Shown: positions 17,684 to 26,140 of the stretch, piece by piece
Position numbering within the stretch: the first letter of the stretch is position 1
Layout of the letters: each line of letters opens with the position of its first letter
Source: an uncultured Christensenellaceae bacterium
GTDB taxonomy: Bacteria > Bacillota > Clostridia > Christensenellales > UBA3700
Direction: 5' to 3'
Assembly (NCBI GenBank): GCA_910588015.1
Contig: CAJUOK010000005.1
Coordinates: 1-64,000, forward strand
Length of the DNA: 64,000 nucleotides
Translations under genes and position numbers: made by a program
The notes under the pieces: model-generated
Databases searched by the model: none
Seen by the model: only the letters and a program-made list of their open reading frames with translations
Told to the model about the DNA's origin: nothing

Positions 17684-18370
17684 TTATATCTCATAATTTT
17701 GCATTATTTGAGAATAATTCAACAGGTTATCCAACAAATTTTCAAAAATCAATCGGCACTGCAATATATACTCTTCCAACACCGCCTTGTTTATCAAACG
17801 ATTCTCGGAATTTTCCGCCATAAAATAAACTTCTATATCGCATAGATTCCCGTCTTCGGCAACGACTTGGGCATATAATTTTATATAACGCAGACAAATA
17901 CCTTCTTCGTTATTTTCGCAATTTTCTCTTATTTTTATATAGTAATTAAAATCTTTGTAAGAATAATCTGCGGGATAACTAATTTTCTTTTCCGACTTGG
18001 CGCAACTGAACTCGATTCTCATACAAGCGGCGTAACAAATATTCAAACGGTATCTTTGAGAATTATTTATTTGATTATTACTGTCGCCATACTGTCTTGT
18101 TTTGCCTATGTAATCCACCTGCGCGACGCCGTCATCCAGCAATACCAAGTCGCTGTCTCCGTCAAAAAAATCAGAGGATATATATACGTAACTTGCTCCC
18201 ATAGCCGTAGGTAAATTATTATAATCAACTTCAGTAAAACGCATTCTCTCGGAATTCATAAACGACATTGCAATGCAAAACGGAACAATCACCGTTATGC
18301 AAAAAACGCAAAACGCTATAAAACCTATTATCGCAAAAATAATCGTTGCGCATCTTTCTCGTTTGGTCAT
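17684..18370 (-). CDS. Single-TM hypothetical protein
   Basis: A product of 228 residues that I do not recognise. A basic N-terminus (MTKRERC) leads into one long membrane segment (residues 9-35), and the remaining 190 residues are hydrophilic. With an N-in orientation these would lie outside the cell. The ribosome binding site is GGAGGAAAGG, seven bases before ATG. It is monocistronic and divergent from the SdpI-like gene. No lipobox or catalytic motif was found. Confidence 0.7.
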   Translation of the reverse strand: MTKRERCATIIFAIIGFIAFCVFCITVIVPFCIAMSFMNSERMRFTEVDYNNLPTAMGASYVYISSDFFDGDSDLVLLDDGVAQVDYIGKTRQYGDSNNQINNSQRYRLNICYAACMRIEFSCAKSEKKISYPADYSYKDFNYYIKIRENCENNEEGICLRYIKLYAQVVAEDGNLCDIEVYFMAENSENRLINKAVLEEYILQCRLIFENLLDNLLNYSQIMQNYEI

Positions 18371-18463
18371 TATACCTTTCCTCCGTCTATAGTAAATACA
18401 CTTAAGAAACGGATTTGTATCGCTCTTGCCATAAATTTATGTAATAATTACAAGAATTGCGTA

Positions 18464-18493
18464 TTGACTTGTATTTTCTCAAATTGATAAAAT
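18464..18493 (+). promoter_or_regulatory. Promoter of the SdpI-like gene
   Basis: TTGACT (18464-18469), an 18-base spacer, TAAAAT (18488-18493). The start codon at 18514 follows, with AAGGAGGCG between. Confidence 0.65.
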
Positions 18494-18513
18494 ATTTACA
18501 AGGAGGCGATGCT

Positions 18514-18852
18514 ATGAAATGGATTATGGGACTACTCTTACCGACGCTCTTTACTTTGTTGGCGGCAATAACGCTCGCCGTCAAACCAAAGCCAAATTCT
18601 ATTTGGGGCTACAGAACATTAAGAAGTATGTCTGACGAAAAAATATGGTACTTTGCCAACAGAACTTGGGCAATTTCTACGATACTAGCAAGTTTACTCT
18701 TTTGCGCGCCTGCGGTATGTCTTTTTAATGCGTTTATCAAAGACGTATTGACAGTAGTCCTATTGGATTTATCCGCCGCTTTTATCGCTATGTTTGCCGC
18801 CATATTCATCACTCAAGCGCTTATACGCCGCAAATTCGGCAAGAAGCAATAA
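18514..18852 (+). CDS. SdpI/YfhL-family membrane protein
   Basis: A 112-residue protein with three or four membrane helices. The conserved SdpI-family element is present after helix 1: KPNSIWGYRTLRSMSDEKIW, that is PN..WGYRT...S...W. Bacillus SdpI is an immunity and signalling membrane protein against the SdpC toxin; most family members in Clostridia lack an sdpC partner and have unknown roles, as here. The start at 18514 is fixed by AAGGAGGCGATGCT; the longer reading from a TTG at 18457 is unlikely. It converges on alr with a 4-base gap. Confidence 0.85.
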   Translation: MKWIMGLLLPTLFTLLAAITLAVKPKPNSIWGYRTLRSMSDEKIWYFANRTWAISTILASLLFCAPAVCLFNAFIKDVLTVVLLDLSAAFIAMFAAIFITQALIRRKFGKKQ

Positions 18853-18856
18853 AGGT

Positions 18857-19972
18857 TCAGTCTTTTTTGACGTATATTCTCGGCACTCTTTCGGCAACTC
18901 CGCATACGATTTCGTAATTTATCGTATTAGCCCAATTCGCCAACTGTTCGGCGCTGATTCTCTCTTCGCCCTGCTCGCCCATAAGCGTAGCCGTATCGCC
19001 GACTTTTACGCCCGCTATATCGGTGACGTCGACCATAGTTTGGTCCATACATATACGTCCCAAGATAGGAGCCTTTTTGCCGCCTATCAGCATATATCCC
19101 TTATTTGACAACGCTCGCGGATATCCGTCGCCGTAACCCACCGCCACGGTAGCTACCGTCGTTTTGCGAGTTGTCGTATACGTTCCGCCGTAACCTATGA
19201 GATTACCTTTGGGCAAGGTCTTGATATGCGATATACGGGCGCGCCAACTCATTGCAGGTCGCAGGTTTGCAGTACCTCTCAATTGTTCCGACGGAAAGAG
19301 TCCGTAAGTCATTATACCCATTCGCGCCATTTGATAATTACAATCGCGCATATCCAATATGCTTGCGCTGTTGGCAATATGGCATAACCCTACGTCAATG
19401 CCGCGGCTTCTTAAATTAGATACAAAGTCGTCAAAAACTTTTTTTTGTTTGCGCGTATACGTTTTGTCGGCTTCGTCGGCTTTGGCAAAGTGTGTGAATA
19501 TGCCTACAAAATGCAAATTCGCCAATTCATACACCCTTGCCGCAACGTCGATTTCGTCGGGCAAAAATCCTATGCGCCCCATACCGCTGTCTACCGCCAA
19601 ATGCGCTTTGGCGCGCTTGCCTACGCGTTTGCAAAAAGCGTCCAACGAAATCGCCGATTCTTGCGAGTGAACGGTCAATTCCACGTCATAGCGCAAAGCG
19701 TCGTCATATCTGTCGGGAGACACGTCTGACACAACCAGAATCGGCAAATTAATACCGCTACGGCGAAGTCCTATTGCCTCGTCAACGGTCGCCACGCCCA
19801 AATAATCCAACAAGTCTTGACAGTATTTAGCGACGGCAATCGCTCCGTGTCCGTAAGCTTGCGCCTTGACAAGACAAAGTATTTTGACCTCGTCTCCCAC
19901 TATTTCTCTGACAATGCGGATATTGTCTTGCAACGCGTCTACGTCTATTTCCGCATACGTTCTGTCTTTCAA
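18857..19972 (-). CDS. alr: Alanine racemase
   Basis: A PLP enzyme interconverting L- and D-alanine for peptidoglycan. It has 371 residues in the normal two-domain arrangement. The PLP lysine is K36 in VKAQAYGHGA, where most homologues have VKADAYGHG. The C-terminal beta domain has the conserved GYGGTYTT, VAVGYGDGYPR and GRICMDQTMVDVTD motifs. Its start overlaps the end of the upstream aminotransferase operonically, with only one base between. The pairing of racemase with a class IV aminotransferase points to D-alanine/D-glutamate supply. The Asp-to-Gln change in the PLP motif is tolerated in the fold but could alter specificity. Confidence 0.95.
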   Translation of the reverse strand: MKDRTYAEIDVDALQDNIRIVREIVGDEVKILCLVKAQAYGHGAIAVAKYCQDLLDYLGVATVDEAIGLRRSGINLPILVVSDVSPDRYDDALRYDVELTVHSQESAISLDAFCKRVGKRAKAHLAVDSGMGRIGFLPDEIDVAARVYELANLHFVGIFTHFAKADEADKTYTRKQKKVFDDFVSNLRSRGIDVGLCHIANSASILDMRDCNYQMARMGIMTYGLFPSEQLRGTANLRPAMSWRARISHIKTLPKGNLIGYGGTYTTTRKTTVATVAVGYGDGYPRALSNKGYMLIGGKKAPILGRICMDQTMVDVTDIAGVKVGDTATLMGEQGEERISAEQLANWANTINYEIVCGVAERVPRIYVKKD

Positions 19973-19973
19973 A

Positions 19974-20816
19974 TTAAATCTCCGTCGCCGCGATAAACTC
20001 GTCCAGCAAATAATCTTGCAACGATTTGATTATTGAGTCGGCTTTTCCGCCCACTTCTTTGCCGTCTATCTTGCCTACGCGCAGACAAAGCGAACCAGAA
20101 CTTGTTATGACGACCTCGTCGGCTGCAAACAATTCTTGCAAATCAAAAGCTCTTACGCTTACCGGTATCCCCATACTTCGACAGGCTTTTATCAAATGCT
20201 CTCTCGCCACGCCCTTGAGAATGTAGCAGTCGGCAGGCGGAGTAATCAAAACGCCGTCTTTAATGATATGCACATTGCTGTGAGCGCACTCGGTAACTCT
20301 ATTTCCGCGGTGAAACAATGCTTCGTGCACGCCTGCGCGCAATGCCTTTTGCGAAGCCATAACGCTGGGGATAAGATTGAGAGTCTTTATATTGCAATGC
20401 AAAAATCTCGTATCTTCGACTGTGATAAGGTCTACTTTGTCAGACATATCGACAATGTCGCAAGGACGTATCGTTATCCATATATTGGCAAACATATCTT
20501 CGGGATAGGTGTGACTGCGAAGCGCCGAACCGCGCGTGGCTTGCCAGCACAACACTAAATTGCCGTCGTCGCACTTATCTACCATTGCCTGCAATAAATA
20601 TTTCATTCCCGCCTTGTCGTGCGGAATTTTTATATCGAGAAGCGTCGCGCTTGCAAAAAATCTGTCGATATGTTCGTCAAGCGTAAAAATTTTGTGATTG
20701 CGCGCGTAGGTCACATCGTACACTCCGTCTCCAAAACTGCATACTCTGTCTATCATAGGCACTCGCATTTCTTCTATCTCGCCGTATTTGCCGTTGTAAT
20801 ATCCAAGAGTTTTCAT
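19974..20816 (-). CDS. dat: Branched-chain/D-amino acid aminotransferase (class IV), probable D-amino acid transaminase
   Basis: A fold-type IV PLP aminotransferase of 280 residues. The PLP lysine lies in HCNIKTLNLIPSVMA, matching the CDIKTLNLLP of D-amino acid transaminases. VTECAHSN provides the conserved glutamate, and VVITSSGSLCLRV the phosphate-binding serine region. D-amino acid transaminase makes D-glutamate from D-alanine, which fits the co-transcribed alr. The start at 20816 follows AGGAGGTATT. Branched-chain or 4-amino-4-deoxychorismate specificity cannot be fully excluded from sequence, but context favours D-amino acid metabolism. Confidence 0.88.
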   Translation of the reverse strand: MKTLGYYNGKYGEIEEMRVPMIDRVCSFGDGVYDVTYARNHKIFTLDEHIDRFFASATLLDIKIPHDKAGMKYLLQAMVDKCDDGNLVLCWQATRGSALRSHTYPEDMFANIWITIRPCDIVDMSDKVDLITVEDTRFLHCNIKTLNLIPSVMASQKALRAGVHEALFHRGNRVTECAHSNVHIIKDGVLITPPADCYILKGVAREHLIKACRSMGIPVSVRAFDLQELFAADEVVITSSGSLCLRVGKIDGKEVGGKADSIIKSLQDYLLDEFIAATEI

Positions 20817-20915
20817 AATACCTCCTATGTCAAAACGCATATTATATTATATAAATCCTCGTCGGCATTATGACACTGCGTCAATCGGCTCGGCGCAATT
20901 AATATGCATAAAACG

Positions 20916-20944
20916 TTGACGGAAATAACAATCATTGTTATAAT
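20916..20944 (+). promoter_or_regulatory. Promoter of the PH-domain gene
   Basis: TTGACG (20916-20921), a 17-base spacer, TATAAT (20939-20944); the ATG lies 30 bases further on behind AAAGGAAGGAATT. Confidence 0.8.
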
Positions 20945-20973
20945 AGTAGCGATATAATCAAAAGGAAGGAATT

Positions 20974-21927
20974 ATGGAGAACAACTATTCGACTTCTTTT
21001 AATAAAGATTTCTCTATGGAAATCAGCGAAAACGAAGAATTGCTTTGGCAAGGAAAACCGCAAAAAGCTTCGTTCATACTTTCTAAATCCGTGCAACTGA
21101 TGCCGATTGCGTTGCTTTGGCTTGCTTTCGACGGATTTTTTATATCAATGCTTTTACGCGCAAAGATTCCCGCGGGTGTCTCTATATTTTTAATTATATT
21201 CTTCGCGTTTCACCTAATGCCGGTTTGGATGTGGATACACAGCGTTTTGACCGCAAGACGAAAGTATAAGCTTATCGAATATGCTTTTACAGACAAAAGA
21301 ATAATTGTAAAAGACAACCATTTGCTTAAGAGTTATTATTACAGAGAATTGCGTTCGGTCTACGTCAAAGTAGGTCTTATAGACAAATTATTTAAAGTAG
21401 GCGACTTAACTATCACAGGTCCAAAGAATCTCAAGTTGCTTGACCTTGACGAACCTTATGCCGTATGCGCCAAATTGCAGGAAATGATTGAAGCTCACGC
21501 CCACGAAAGACCTAAACGCAGGCGCAGACCTTACCACTCCGACGTGGAATACGACACTTATTACGACGATATTGACGACGCCGATTTTGAAGATTATGAC
21601 GAAGAAGACTATTATCAAGACGATGAAATCGACAGAATACCTCGCCATAACGAATATCAAGAAGACGATAGTCTGCGCTATGAGAATTACGAAGATTCCG
21701 ACGAAAGTATGCGCTATAATGAATATGAAGAAGTCGACAAAAAGCCGCGCCATACTTCAAGTGTTTCAATAAGTAGATTTACCTCGAAGCGCAGAACTCC
21801 GCGGTCAGAAGAAACAGTCGACTACGAGCGCGACGACAATATTAAAGACAGCGCAGTCAACGAAGAAGACGAATATCTCGACAATATACTCGATTCTATA
21901 GACAACAACAAAAAACAAGATTTTTAA
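20974..21927 (+). CDS. bPH2-type PH-domain membrane protein with long acidic tail
   Basis: A 317-residue protein. The N-terminal 30 residues include the ELLWQGKPQKASF motif common before bacterial PH (DUF304/bPH2) domains. Two membrane helices follow (residues 36-85). A PH-like domain extends to about residue 175 (YAFTDKRIIVKD, GDLTITGPKNLK). The last 140 residues are low-complexity, made of D, E, Y and R, with quasi-repeats such as RYENYEDSDES and RYNEYEEVD. The tail is probably disordered and cytoplasmic. Function is unknown; related proteins are membrane-attached and of uncertain ligand. Confidence 0.85.
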   Translation: MENNYSTSFNKDFSMEISENEELLWQGKPQKASFILSKSVQLMPIALLWLAFDGFFISMLLRAKIPAGVSIFLIIFFAFHLMPVWMWIHSVLTARRKYKLIEYAFTDKRIIVKDNHLLKSYYYRELRSVYVKVGLIDKLFKVGDLTITGPKNLKLLDLDEPYAVCAKLQEMIEAHAHERPKRRRRPYHSDVEYDTYYDDIDDADFEDYDEEDYYQDDEIDRIPRHNEYQEDDSLRYENYEDSDESMRYNEYEEVDKKPRHTSSVSISRFTSKRRTPRSEETVDYERDDNIKDSAVNEEDEYLDNILDSIDNNKKQDF

Positions 21928-21934
21928 TAAATAT

Positions 21935-21958
21935 CCACCGGCTAAGCCGGTGGTTTTT
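21935..21958 (+). terminator. Terminator of the PH-domain gene
   Basis: CCACCGGC / GCCGGTGG 8-bp perfect stem with TAA loop and TTTTT tail, starting 8 bases after the stop codon. Confidence 0.93.
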
Positions 21959-22223
21959 CAGTTTCAGGCATAGCCCTTTGTTACTAGCCACACGAAAGCG
22001 TGTTTGTTTCGTCCGCCTCGTGCTTTTTACTGCTTGAATGGTTCAATCAACTCCGTCATACTCATTTGCTCTACCGTTTTGTCTTCTTTCGATTTGTTCG
22101 CTATGTATTCCGCTATTTTCTTTGTATTCTTTACTGTCGTTCCAATATAACAAAAGGAGTGCTAATTTTTACTCATCGGTAAACATCTTTTGCCCCCTGA
22201 CTATCTAGAGGCGATAACAATAA
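21959..22223 (-). other. Gap with a possible decayed short reading frame
   Basis: No intact gene is seen. On the minus strand 22161-22027 is open for 44 codons and reads IGTTVKNTKKIAEYIA followed by a charged stretch and a TAA. A start-like ATG AGT AAA AAT just upstream is interrupted by TAG. The composition looks coding, and TKKIAEYIA vaguely recalls a flavodoxin phosphate loop, but it is far too short to assign. It may be a gene remnant. Confidence 0.2.
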
Positions 22224-22254
22224 GACAGCCAAGCAAAAATTTTACTTGGCTGTC
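22224..22254 (-). terminator. Hairpin downstream of the disrupted lipoprotein gene
   Basis: GACAGCCAAG / CTTGGCTGTC 10-bp perfect stem with an 11-base AT loop. Its T tract is weak on the minus strand, so termination is uncertain. Confidence 0.55.
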
Positions 22255-22261
22255 AATTTAA

Positions 22262-23182
22262 TTATTTTGTGCCGACAATCGGGGGCTTTAATCCATTTTC
22301 ATCTCCCCATACATTGTCAAGCGTTAATAATGTCATTGCATTCAATTCTGGCAATCTAAATGTTAAATTAAAACTTTTTTTAGGCATATGATTTGATGAA
22401 TTATTTATATAAAAATACCACCTTGCTTGCTTCTTGCCCAGGTTCTATTGCGTCTACTACCTCATATGTCATCGTTCCCTTTTTATCGGAAATTGATGGC
22501 TGATAATAATAGGAGTTATCGAAATTATAAATCATACTTGTTTTAATATGACTAAGTGTTATTGTTCGTTCTCTTTTATTGTTAATTAAACACTCCCACA
22601 AAAATGCTCTTGCCAAAATCCACTGTCCGAATCGCATTCTTTAATATCATTATTACTTTGAACAACCCCATTGTGATATTCTATTAATACAGTTACTGTA
22701 TAGTATACAACTCCATTAAGTTTAACTTCATATTCTTTACCATTTTCAAACGGCAATACTCTATTCACTTCACCATATAAAGTATTAATTTTGTTTTGTA
22801 TTTCCAGCAACACAGTATCGTCAACATTTCCACCGCCTGCAATTTTATCCAACGCGAGTTGCATTTGTGTTACTTGTGTTTTTATCTGCGTGTCATTTGC
22901 CGTATTATCTACCAAATCTTTTTGCAAAGCAATGACTTTATTCTTTAATTCTGTGAATTGCTCGGATTCGCCTACCGTATCCAACAATGATATTGTCGCT
23001 TCTAATTTTTTTACGCGAACGTCCAAATCATTATATTTATTATTTAAACCATTATAGTTATTTTCTAATTCTCCTATTCTTTTTTCAAAGTCAGAAAAAT
23101 CTTTATCTCCACAGCCCACAAAAGTCACTGTGACAGTAAATAGCAATATAATTAACAATATAAAGGTCGTAAGCTTTTTCAT
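22262..23182 (-). pseudogene. Coiled-coil lipoprotein gene with two compensating frameshifts
   Basis: Reading starts at 23182 with a lipoprotein signal (TVTVTFVGCGDKD, Cys24), then a heptad-rich coiled coil (about residues 30-125) and a beta-like domain. The frame stops at 22586. A different frame is open from 22637 to 22401 and continues the same kind of beta-rich sequence. The original frame then resumes and runs from about 22440 to a TAA at 22262 (ARWYFYINNSSNHMPKKS). The two shifts therefore cancel. Likely positions are the T5 run near 22605 and the region around 22440. If both are corrected the protein is about 306 residues. This is either a recently inactivated gene or two sequence errors; function is unknown. 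Confidence 0.65.
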
Positions 23183-23350
23183 TCTCTATCTCCTTGACCT
23201 TAAATTATCACGGATAATGATTTATTGCAACTATAATACTGTTATTGACGTACTAGTGTTAGAAATCGCATTACCCATAATAGCGCAACTCGCAAATCCA
23301 AATTCCCCCGTCGCCGCATAGCGCGCGTCTTAAATGAGCGGCAATGTAGA

Positions 23351-24778
23351 CTATTCGACAGCGTCTTCGTCTTGCGTTATCGTTTGGTTTTCTTGCTCTT
23401 GTTTCGCCCGACGTATATCCAGTTGCTTTTTTATCGAAGCAAAACGCTCGCGGCTCAAATTGGCTCTATGCGAAAAAATTATGGATATCAAGAATATCGC
23501 GCCCGGGAGCGCGCCCAACACTATACGCACCGCAAGCAGCGCGCTTTGCGGTTGTTCAATGATTGCTCCGTCCATACTCTCCTTGTAGCCGAAAGCTCCC
23601 AAAACTGCCGATACCAACGCTATGGAAACGCCGTTGGCAACTTTGTACATAAACTGCGTTATGCCGTAATACGCCCCTTCTCGCCGAGTTCCGTTGACGT
23701 ACTCGTCTACTTCAACCACGTCGGGTACGCTCGCATAAGGAAGTATCTGAATCGCAGACATTCCGAATCCCGCGAATACGCACAGCAACACTGTCGTCGC
23801 AACGTTGGACGCAGGCACGAATATCGCAAACAAAAGTACGAAAGCCATATATGCGCAAGCTATAGTGTACACCTTGTGCTTGTTGAATTTTTCGCTCAAT
23901 TTAACCCATACGAAAGACGACGCAATGGCGCATAGAAGCGGTATCGCAACAAAAATCATAGCCATTGTTCCGCCGCCAAATCCCAATGAATCGTTGATGA
24001 AGAACATAAACACCGCCATAATGATATCAAAACCTATCATACTGAGAAGATAACACATCATTACATTGCGAAATTCGGGCAGCTTGAAAAATTCCTTGAG
24101 CGTTACGAAAAAACCCTTGTCGTTTTGTTCGATGCTGTCGACGCGTTCTTTTACGTTGCCGGCGCAAAGCAACATTATGACAATGGAAATAAACGCGAAT
24201 ATTCCCGCCGAAGCAAGATAAGCGTGTCTGGCATTGCCGAATAATTCGTAAAACAAGCTCTCCTGTCCGTCTGCAAACAGCGCAAATAACGCCGCTCCAA
24301 GTATTATACCAACGTTGGCTAGCGCGATTCTTATGCCGTTGAGCGACGTACGTTCGTCATAGTTGTCGGTCATATTGGCGGTAATGGCATTGTAAGGTAT
24401 GTAAACGACCGTCCACGCGGTGTTGAACACCATATACGCCAAAGTATAGTAAATCATTTTGCCGAGTTGCGCGCCCTCTCCGAACGGCGCTATCCACAAC
24501 AGCAAAAACGCCAATCCGAAAGGAACTGCGCCAAAAAGCATATATACCCTTCTCTTACCCCATTTGCTCTTGGTCTTGTCGGATATTCTTCCCATAAGAT
24601 AGTCGGTGACGGCGTCCCAAAACTTGGCAATCAAAAATACTGCCGAAGCCAGTTCTGCCTTAAGTCCGCCCACGTTGACAAAAAAGTATAATAGATAAAA
24701 GGAAATCGCCGCAAACATTATGTTGGCGGACAAATCTCCCAAGCCGTAAAAAAATTTTTCTTTGAATTTGAGTTTCAT
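23351..24778 (-). CDS. GPH-family (MFS) sugar:cation symporter
   Basis: A second glycoside-pentoside-hexuronide symporter, 475 residues, with twelve membrane helices. Diagnostic segments are KFWDAVTDYLMGRISDKTKSKWGKRR (written here as the K..WDA.TD...G..SDKTK.KWGKRR pattern) and PDVVEVDEYVNGTRREGAYYG between the later helices. The start follows AGAGGGAATTT. It has the normal family length, unlike the longer homologue at 10.8-12.6 kb. No glycosidase or regulator is adjacent, so the substrate cannot be guessed. It is transcribed alone. Confidence 0.92.
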   Translation of the reverse strand: MKLKFKEKFFYGLGDLSANIMFAAISFYLLYFFVNVGGLKAELASAVFLIAKFWDAVTDYLMGRISDKTKSKWGKRRVYMLFGAVPFGLAFLLLWIAPFGEGAQLGKMIYYTLAYMVFNTAWTVVYIPYNAITANMTDNYDERTSLNGIRIALANVGIILGAALFALFADGQESLFYELFGNARHAYLASAGIFAFISIVIMLLCAGNVKERVDSIEQNDKGFFVTLKEFFKLPEFRNVMMCYLLSMIGFDIIMAVFMFFINDSLGFGGGTMAMIFVAIPLLCAIASSFVWVKLSEKFNKHKVYTIACAYMAFVLLFAIFVPASNVATTVLLCVFAGFGMSAIQILPYASVPDVVEVDEYVNGTRREGAYYGITQFMYKVANGVSIALVSAVLGAFGYKESMDGAIIEQPQSALLAVRIVLGALPGAIFLISIIFSHRANLSRERFASIKKQLDIRRAKQEQENQTITQDEDAVE

Positions 24779-24856
24779 AAATTCCCTCTGTATTTATAAT
24801 AAACCATCGAGGGCTGTTTGTAAATCTATAAGGTATGTTTAATGCAAAAATAATCG

Positions 24857-25186
24857 TCAATCTTGCAACGCCGCGATATATCCCATAACTTTATCTTGCT
24901 TGTCCGTTGACAGCTTTCTAAACGACTTCAACAAAACGCGTTCGTTATCTTTAAAAAACGTGAGATTTTCGATAACGACAACTCCGTCTTCCGATTCGCG
25001 TCCCAATATATAATCTACAGTACAATTGAATATGTCGGCGATTGCATTTAATATATCGATATTGGGTTGCAATTGCTCTTTTTCATATTTGACTATCGCG
25101 CTCTGCGAAATATTGAGCAACTTTGCCAATTCTATCTGTTTTAGATTGTTTTCTATTCTCAAATCTTTGATTTTCTGTCCATACAT
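24857..25186 (-). CDS. XRE/Cro-type transcriptional regulator
   Basis: A 109-residue DNA-binding protein. The HTH_XRE domain occupies residues 4-60 (LRIENNLKQIELAKLLNISQ then YILGRES). A 40-residue C-terminal extension (FRKLSTDKQDKVMGYIAALQ) probably mediates dimerisation. The ribosome binding site is AGAGG, nine bases before the ATG. First of four small regulators within 1.1 kb; on the minus strand, downstream of the 25225-25431 gene. Confidence 0.9.
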   Translation of the reverse strand: MYGQKIKDLRIENNLKQIELAKLLNISQSAIVKYEKEQLQPNIDILNAIADIFNCTVDYILGRESEDGVVVIENLTFFKDNERVLLKSFRKLSTDKQDKVMGYIAALQD

Positions 25187-25224
25187 ATAAATGCCTCTTG
25201 ATAATTAGACTTTCGTAATACAAA

Positions 25225-25431
25225 TCATATGTCACTCAAACCTACTAAATAATCTGTAGTGACGTTGAATAGGAGCGCTATTTCTCTCAGCGTGACGAGA
25301 CTTGGCTCTCCTGTTGCCAACTCATATCGGCAATACGACTGCTGTTTGATATGCAGCATTTCCGCCATTCTCTGTTGAGAAAAACCGTGTTGCTGTCTCA
25401 ATTCTCTTAACCTTTGTGCAAAAATCTTCAT
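25225..25431 (-). CDS. Small XRE/Cro-type regulator
   Basis: A 68-residue protein consisting almost only of an HTH_XRE domain (FAQRLRELRQQHGFSQQRMA, recognition helix around IKQQSYCRYELATG) and ending YLVGLSDI. It is divergently transcribed from the regulator at 25539, and the 107 bases between them hold two palindromic operators. This arrangement matches a two-repressor switch. The ribosome binding site is TTGAGG. Confidence 0.9.
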   Translation of the reverse strand: MKIFAQRLRELRQQHGFSQQRMAEMLHIKQQSYCRYELATGEPSLVTLREIALLFNVTTDYLVGLSDI

Positions 25432-25453
25432 AAATAAGCCTCAAGCACTTGAA

Positions 25454-25503
25454 TTTTACAGCATTTTGCTGTAAAATATTCGTATAACAGCAAATTGCTG
25501 TAA
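25454..25503. promoter_or_regulatory. Two palindromic operators between divergent XRE genes
   Basis: Site 1 (25454-25476) is a perfect palindrome with arms TTTTACAGCA and TGCTGTAAAA around TTT. Site 2 (25485-25503) has arms TAACAGCA and TGCTGTAA with one mismatch. Their centres are 29 bases apart, nearly three helical turns, so two dimers could sit on one face of the DNA. They lie close to the 25431 start. Confidence 0.8.
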
Positions 25504-25538
25504 TAAGATTTTAATTTAAGTCTAACTTAAGGGATACA

Positions 25539-25784
25539 ATGGAAGATAAATTGAACTTGCAACAAATAAAAAACATTATAGCGGCAAATATAAAAAAGTT
25601 TAATTTTTCGATAGCCGAGCTAGCGGAGCTTGCTCAAATCTCGCGAGCCGACGTATACAGAATCGTCTCTGCAAGAACTCTGCCCGATATGGAAGTCTTG
25701 CGAAGACTGTGTAAAAATCTAGGTATTACCGTCAACGACTTAATTCGCGTCGACAAATCAAATATTGTCTCTTCCGATAAGTGA
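25539..25784 (+). CDS. Small XRE/Cro-type regulator
   Basis: An 81-residue HTH_XRE protein. The helix-turn-helix reads IAELAELAQISRADVYRIVS and is followed by LPDMEVLRRLCKNLGITVND. The start is preceded by a modest AAGGGA. It is divergent from the 25225 gene across the double operator and overlaps the convergent 25758 gene by 27 bases at the 3' ends. The short C-terminal tail leaves no room for a ligand domain. Confidence 0.85.
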   Translation: MEDKLNLQQIKNIIAANIKKFNFSIAELAELAQISRADVYRIVSARTLPDMEVLRRLCKNLGITVNDLIRVDKSNIVSSDK

Positions 25785-25973
25785 ATCCAACGAAACTTCA
25801 TAGAGGTCGGATAATTTAATAAAATTTATGAGCGTAGGGATAGTAATACCCAGTTCGTAAGCCTGATAAGATTGATACTTTACGCCTATTCTTTCGGCAA
25901 CGTATTTTTGAGTATATTTATGCGATACTCGCAATTCTTTTAAAATAATGGATAAATTAGCTAATTCCTTCAT
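25758..25973 (-). CDS. Small XRE/Cro-type regulator
   Basis: A 71-residue HTH_XRE protein (LRVSHKYTQKYVAERIGVKY then SLDSLIGRDNI). The ribosome binding site AGG is weak, seven bases before ATG. The upstream region carries ACTGTA/TACAGT inverted repeats that are likely binding sites, of the same type as those before the zinc-ribbon gene at 54.1 kb. It lies just downstream of the terminator of the eight-gene operon but is not in that transcript. Confidence 0.87.
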   Translation of the reverse strand: MKELANLSIILKELRVSHKYTQKYVAERIGVKYQSYQAYELGITIPTLINFIKLSDLYEVSLDSLIGRDNI

Positions 25974-25990
25974 ATTTTACCTATATTTCA

Positions 25991-26045
25991 TTGACATTAT
26001 ACAATTATTAACTGTATAATAATTAAAAATACAGTTTTAAACTGT
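25991..26045 (+). promoter_or_regulatory. Plus-strand promoter and operator-like repeats without an obvious gene
   Basis: TTGACA (25991-25996), an 18-base spacer, TATAAT (26015-26020). Overlapping it are ACTGTA (26011-26016) and TACAGT (26030-26035) as inverted repeats, and a perfect palindrome ACAGTTTTAAACTGT at 26031-26045. Transcription would run rightwards into the terminator at 26141-26187 without meeting a gene. Confidence 0.6.
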
Positions 26046-26140
26046 TGTCTTGTAAATATACGTAAGCTGAAATTTAGATTTACTAAAGAAATACTAATGA
26101 TATTTTTGAGCGCAATGGATAAATTTATTAAGGCACTGTG

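Noticed and set aside
21488..21772. Alternative plus-strand frame within the acidic tail of the PH-domain gene
   Set aside because: Shifted frame of a low-complexity repeat; its Thr/Ile-rich sequence is an artefact.
22000..22182. 60-codon plus-strand frame
   Set aside because: No ribosome binding site or domain; the opposite strand looks slightly more coding-like but is broken by a stop.
24857..25973. Prophage remnant
   Set aside because: Only regulators are present; no integrase, structural or lysis gene was seen in the window.
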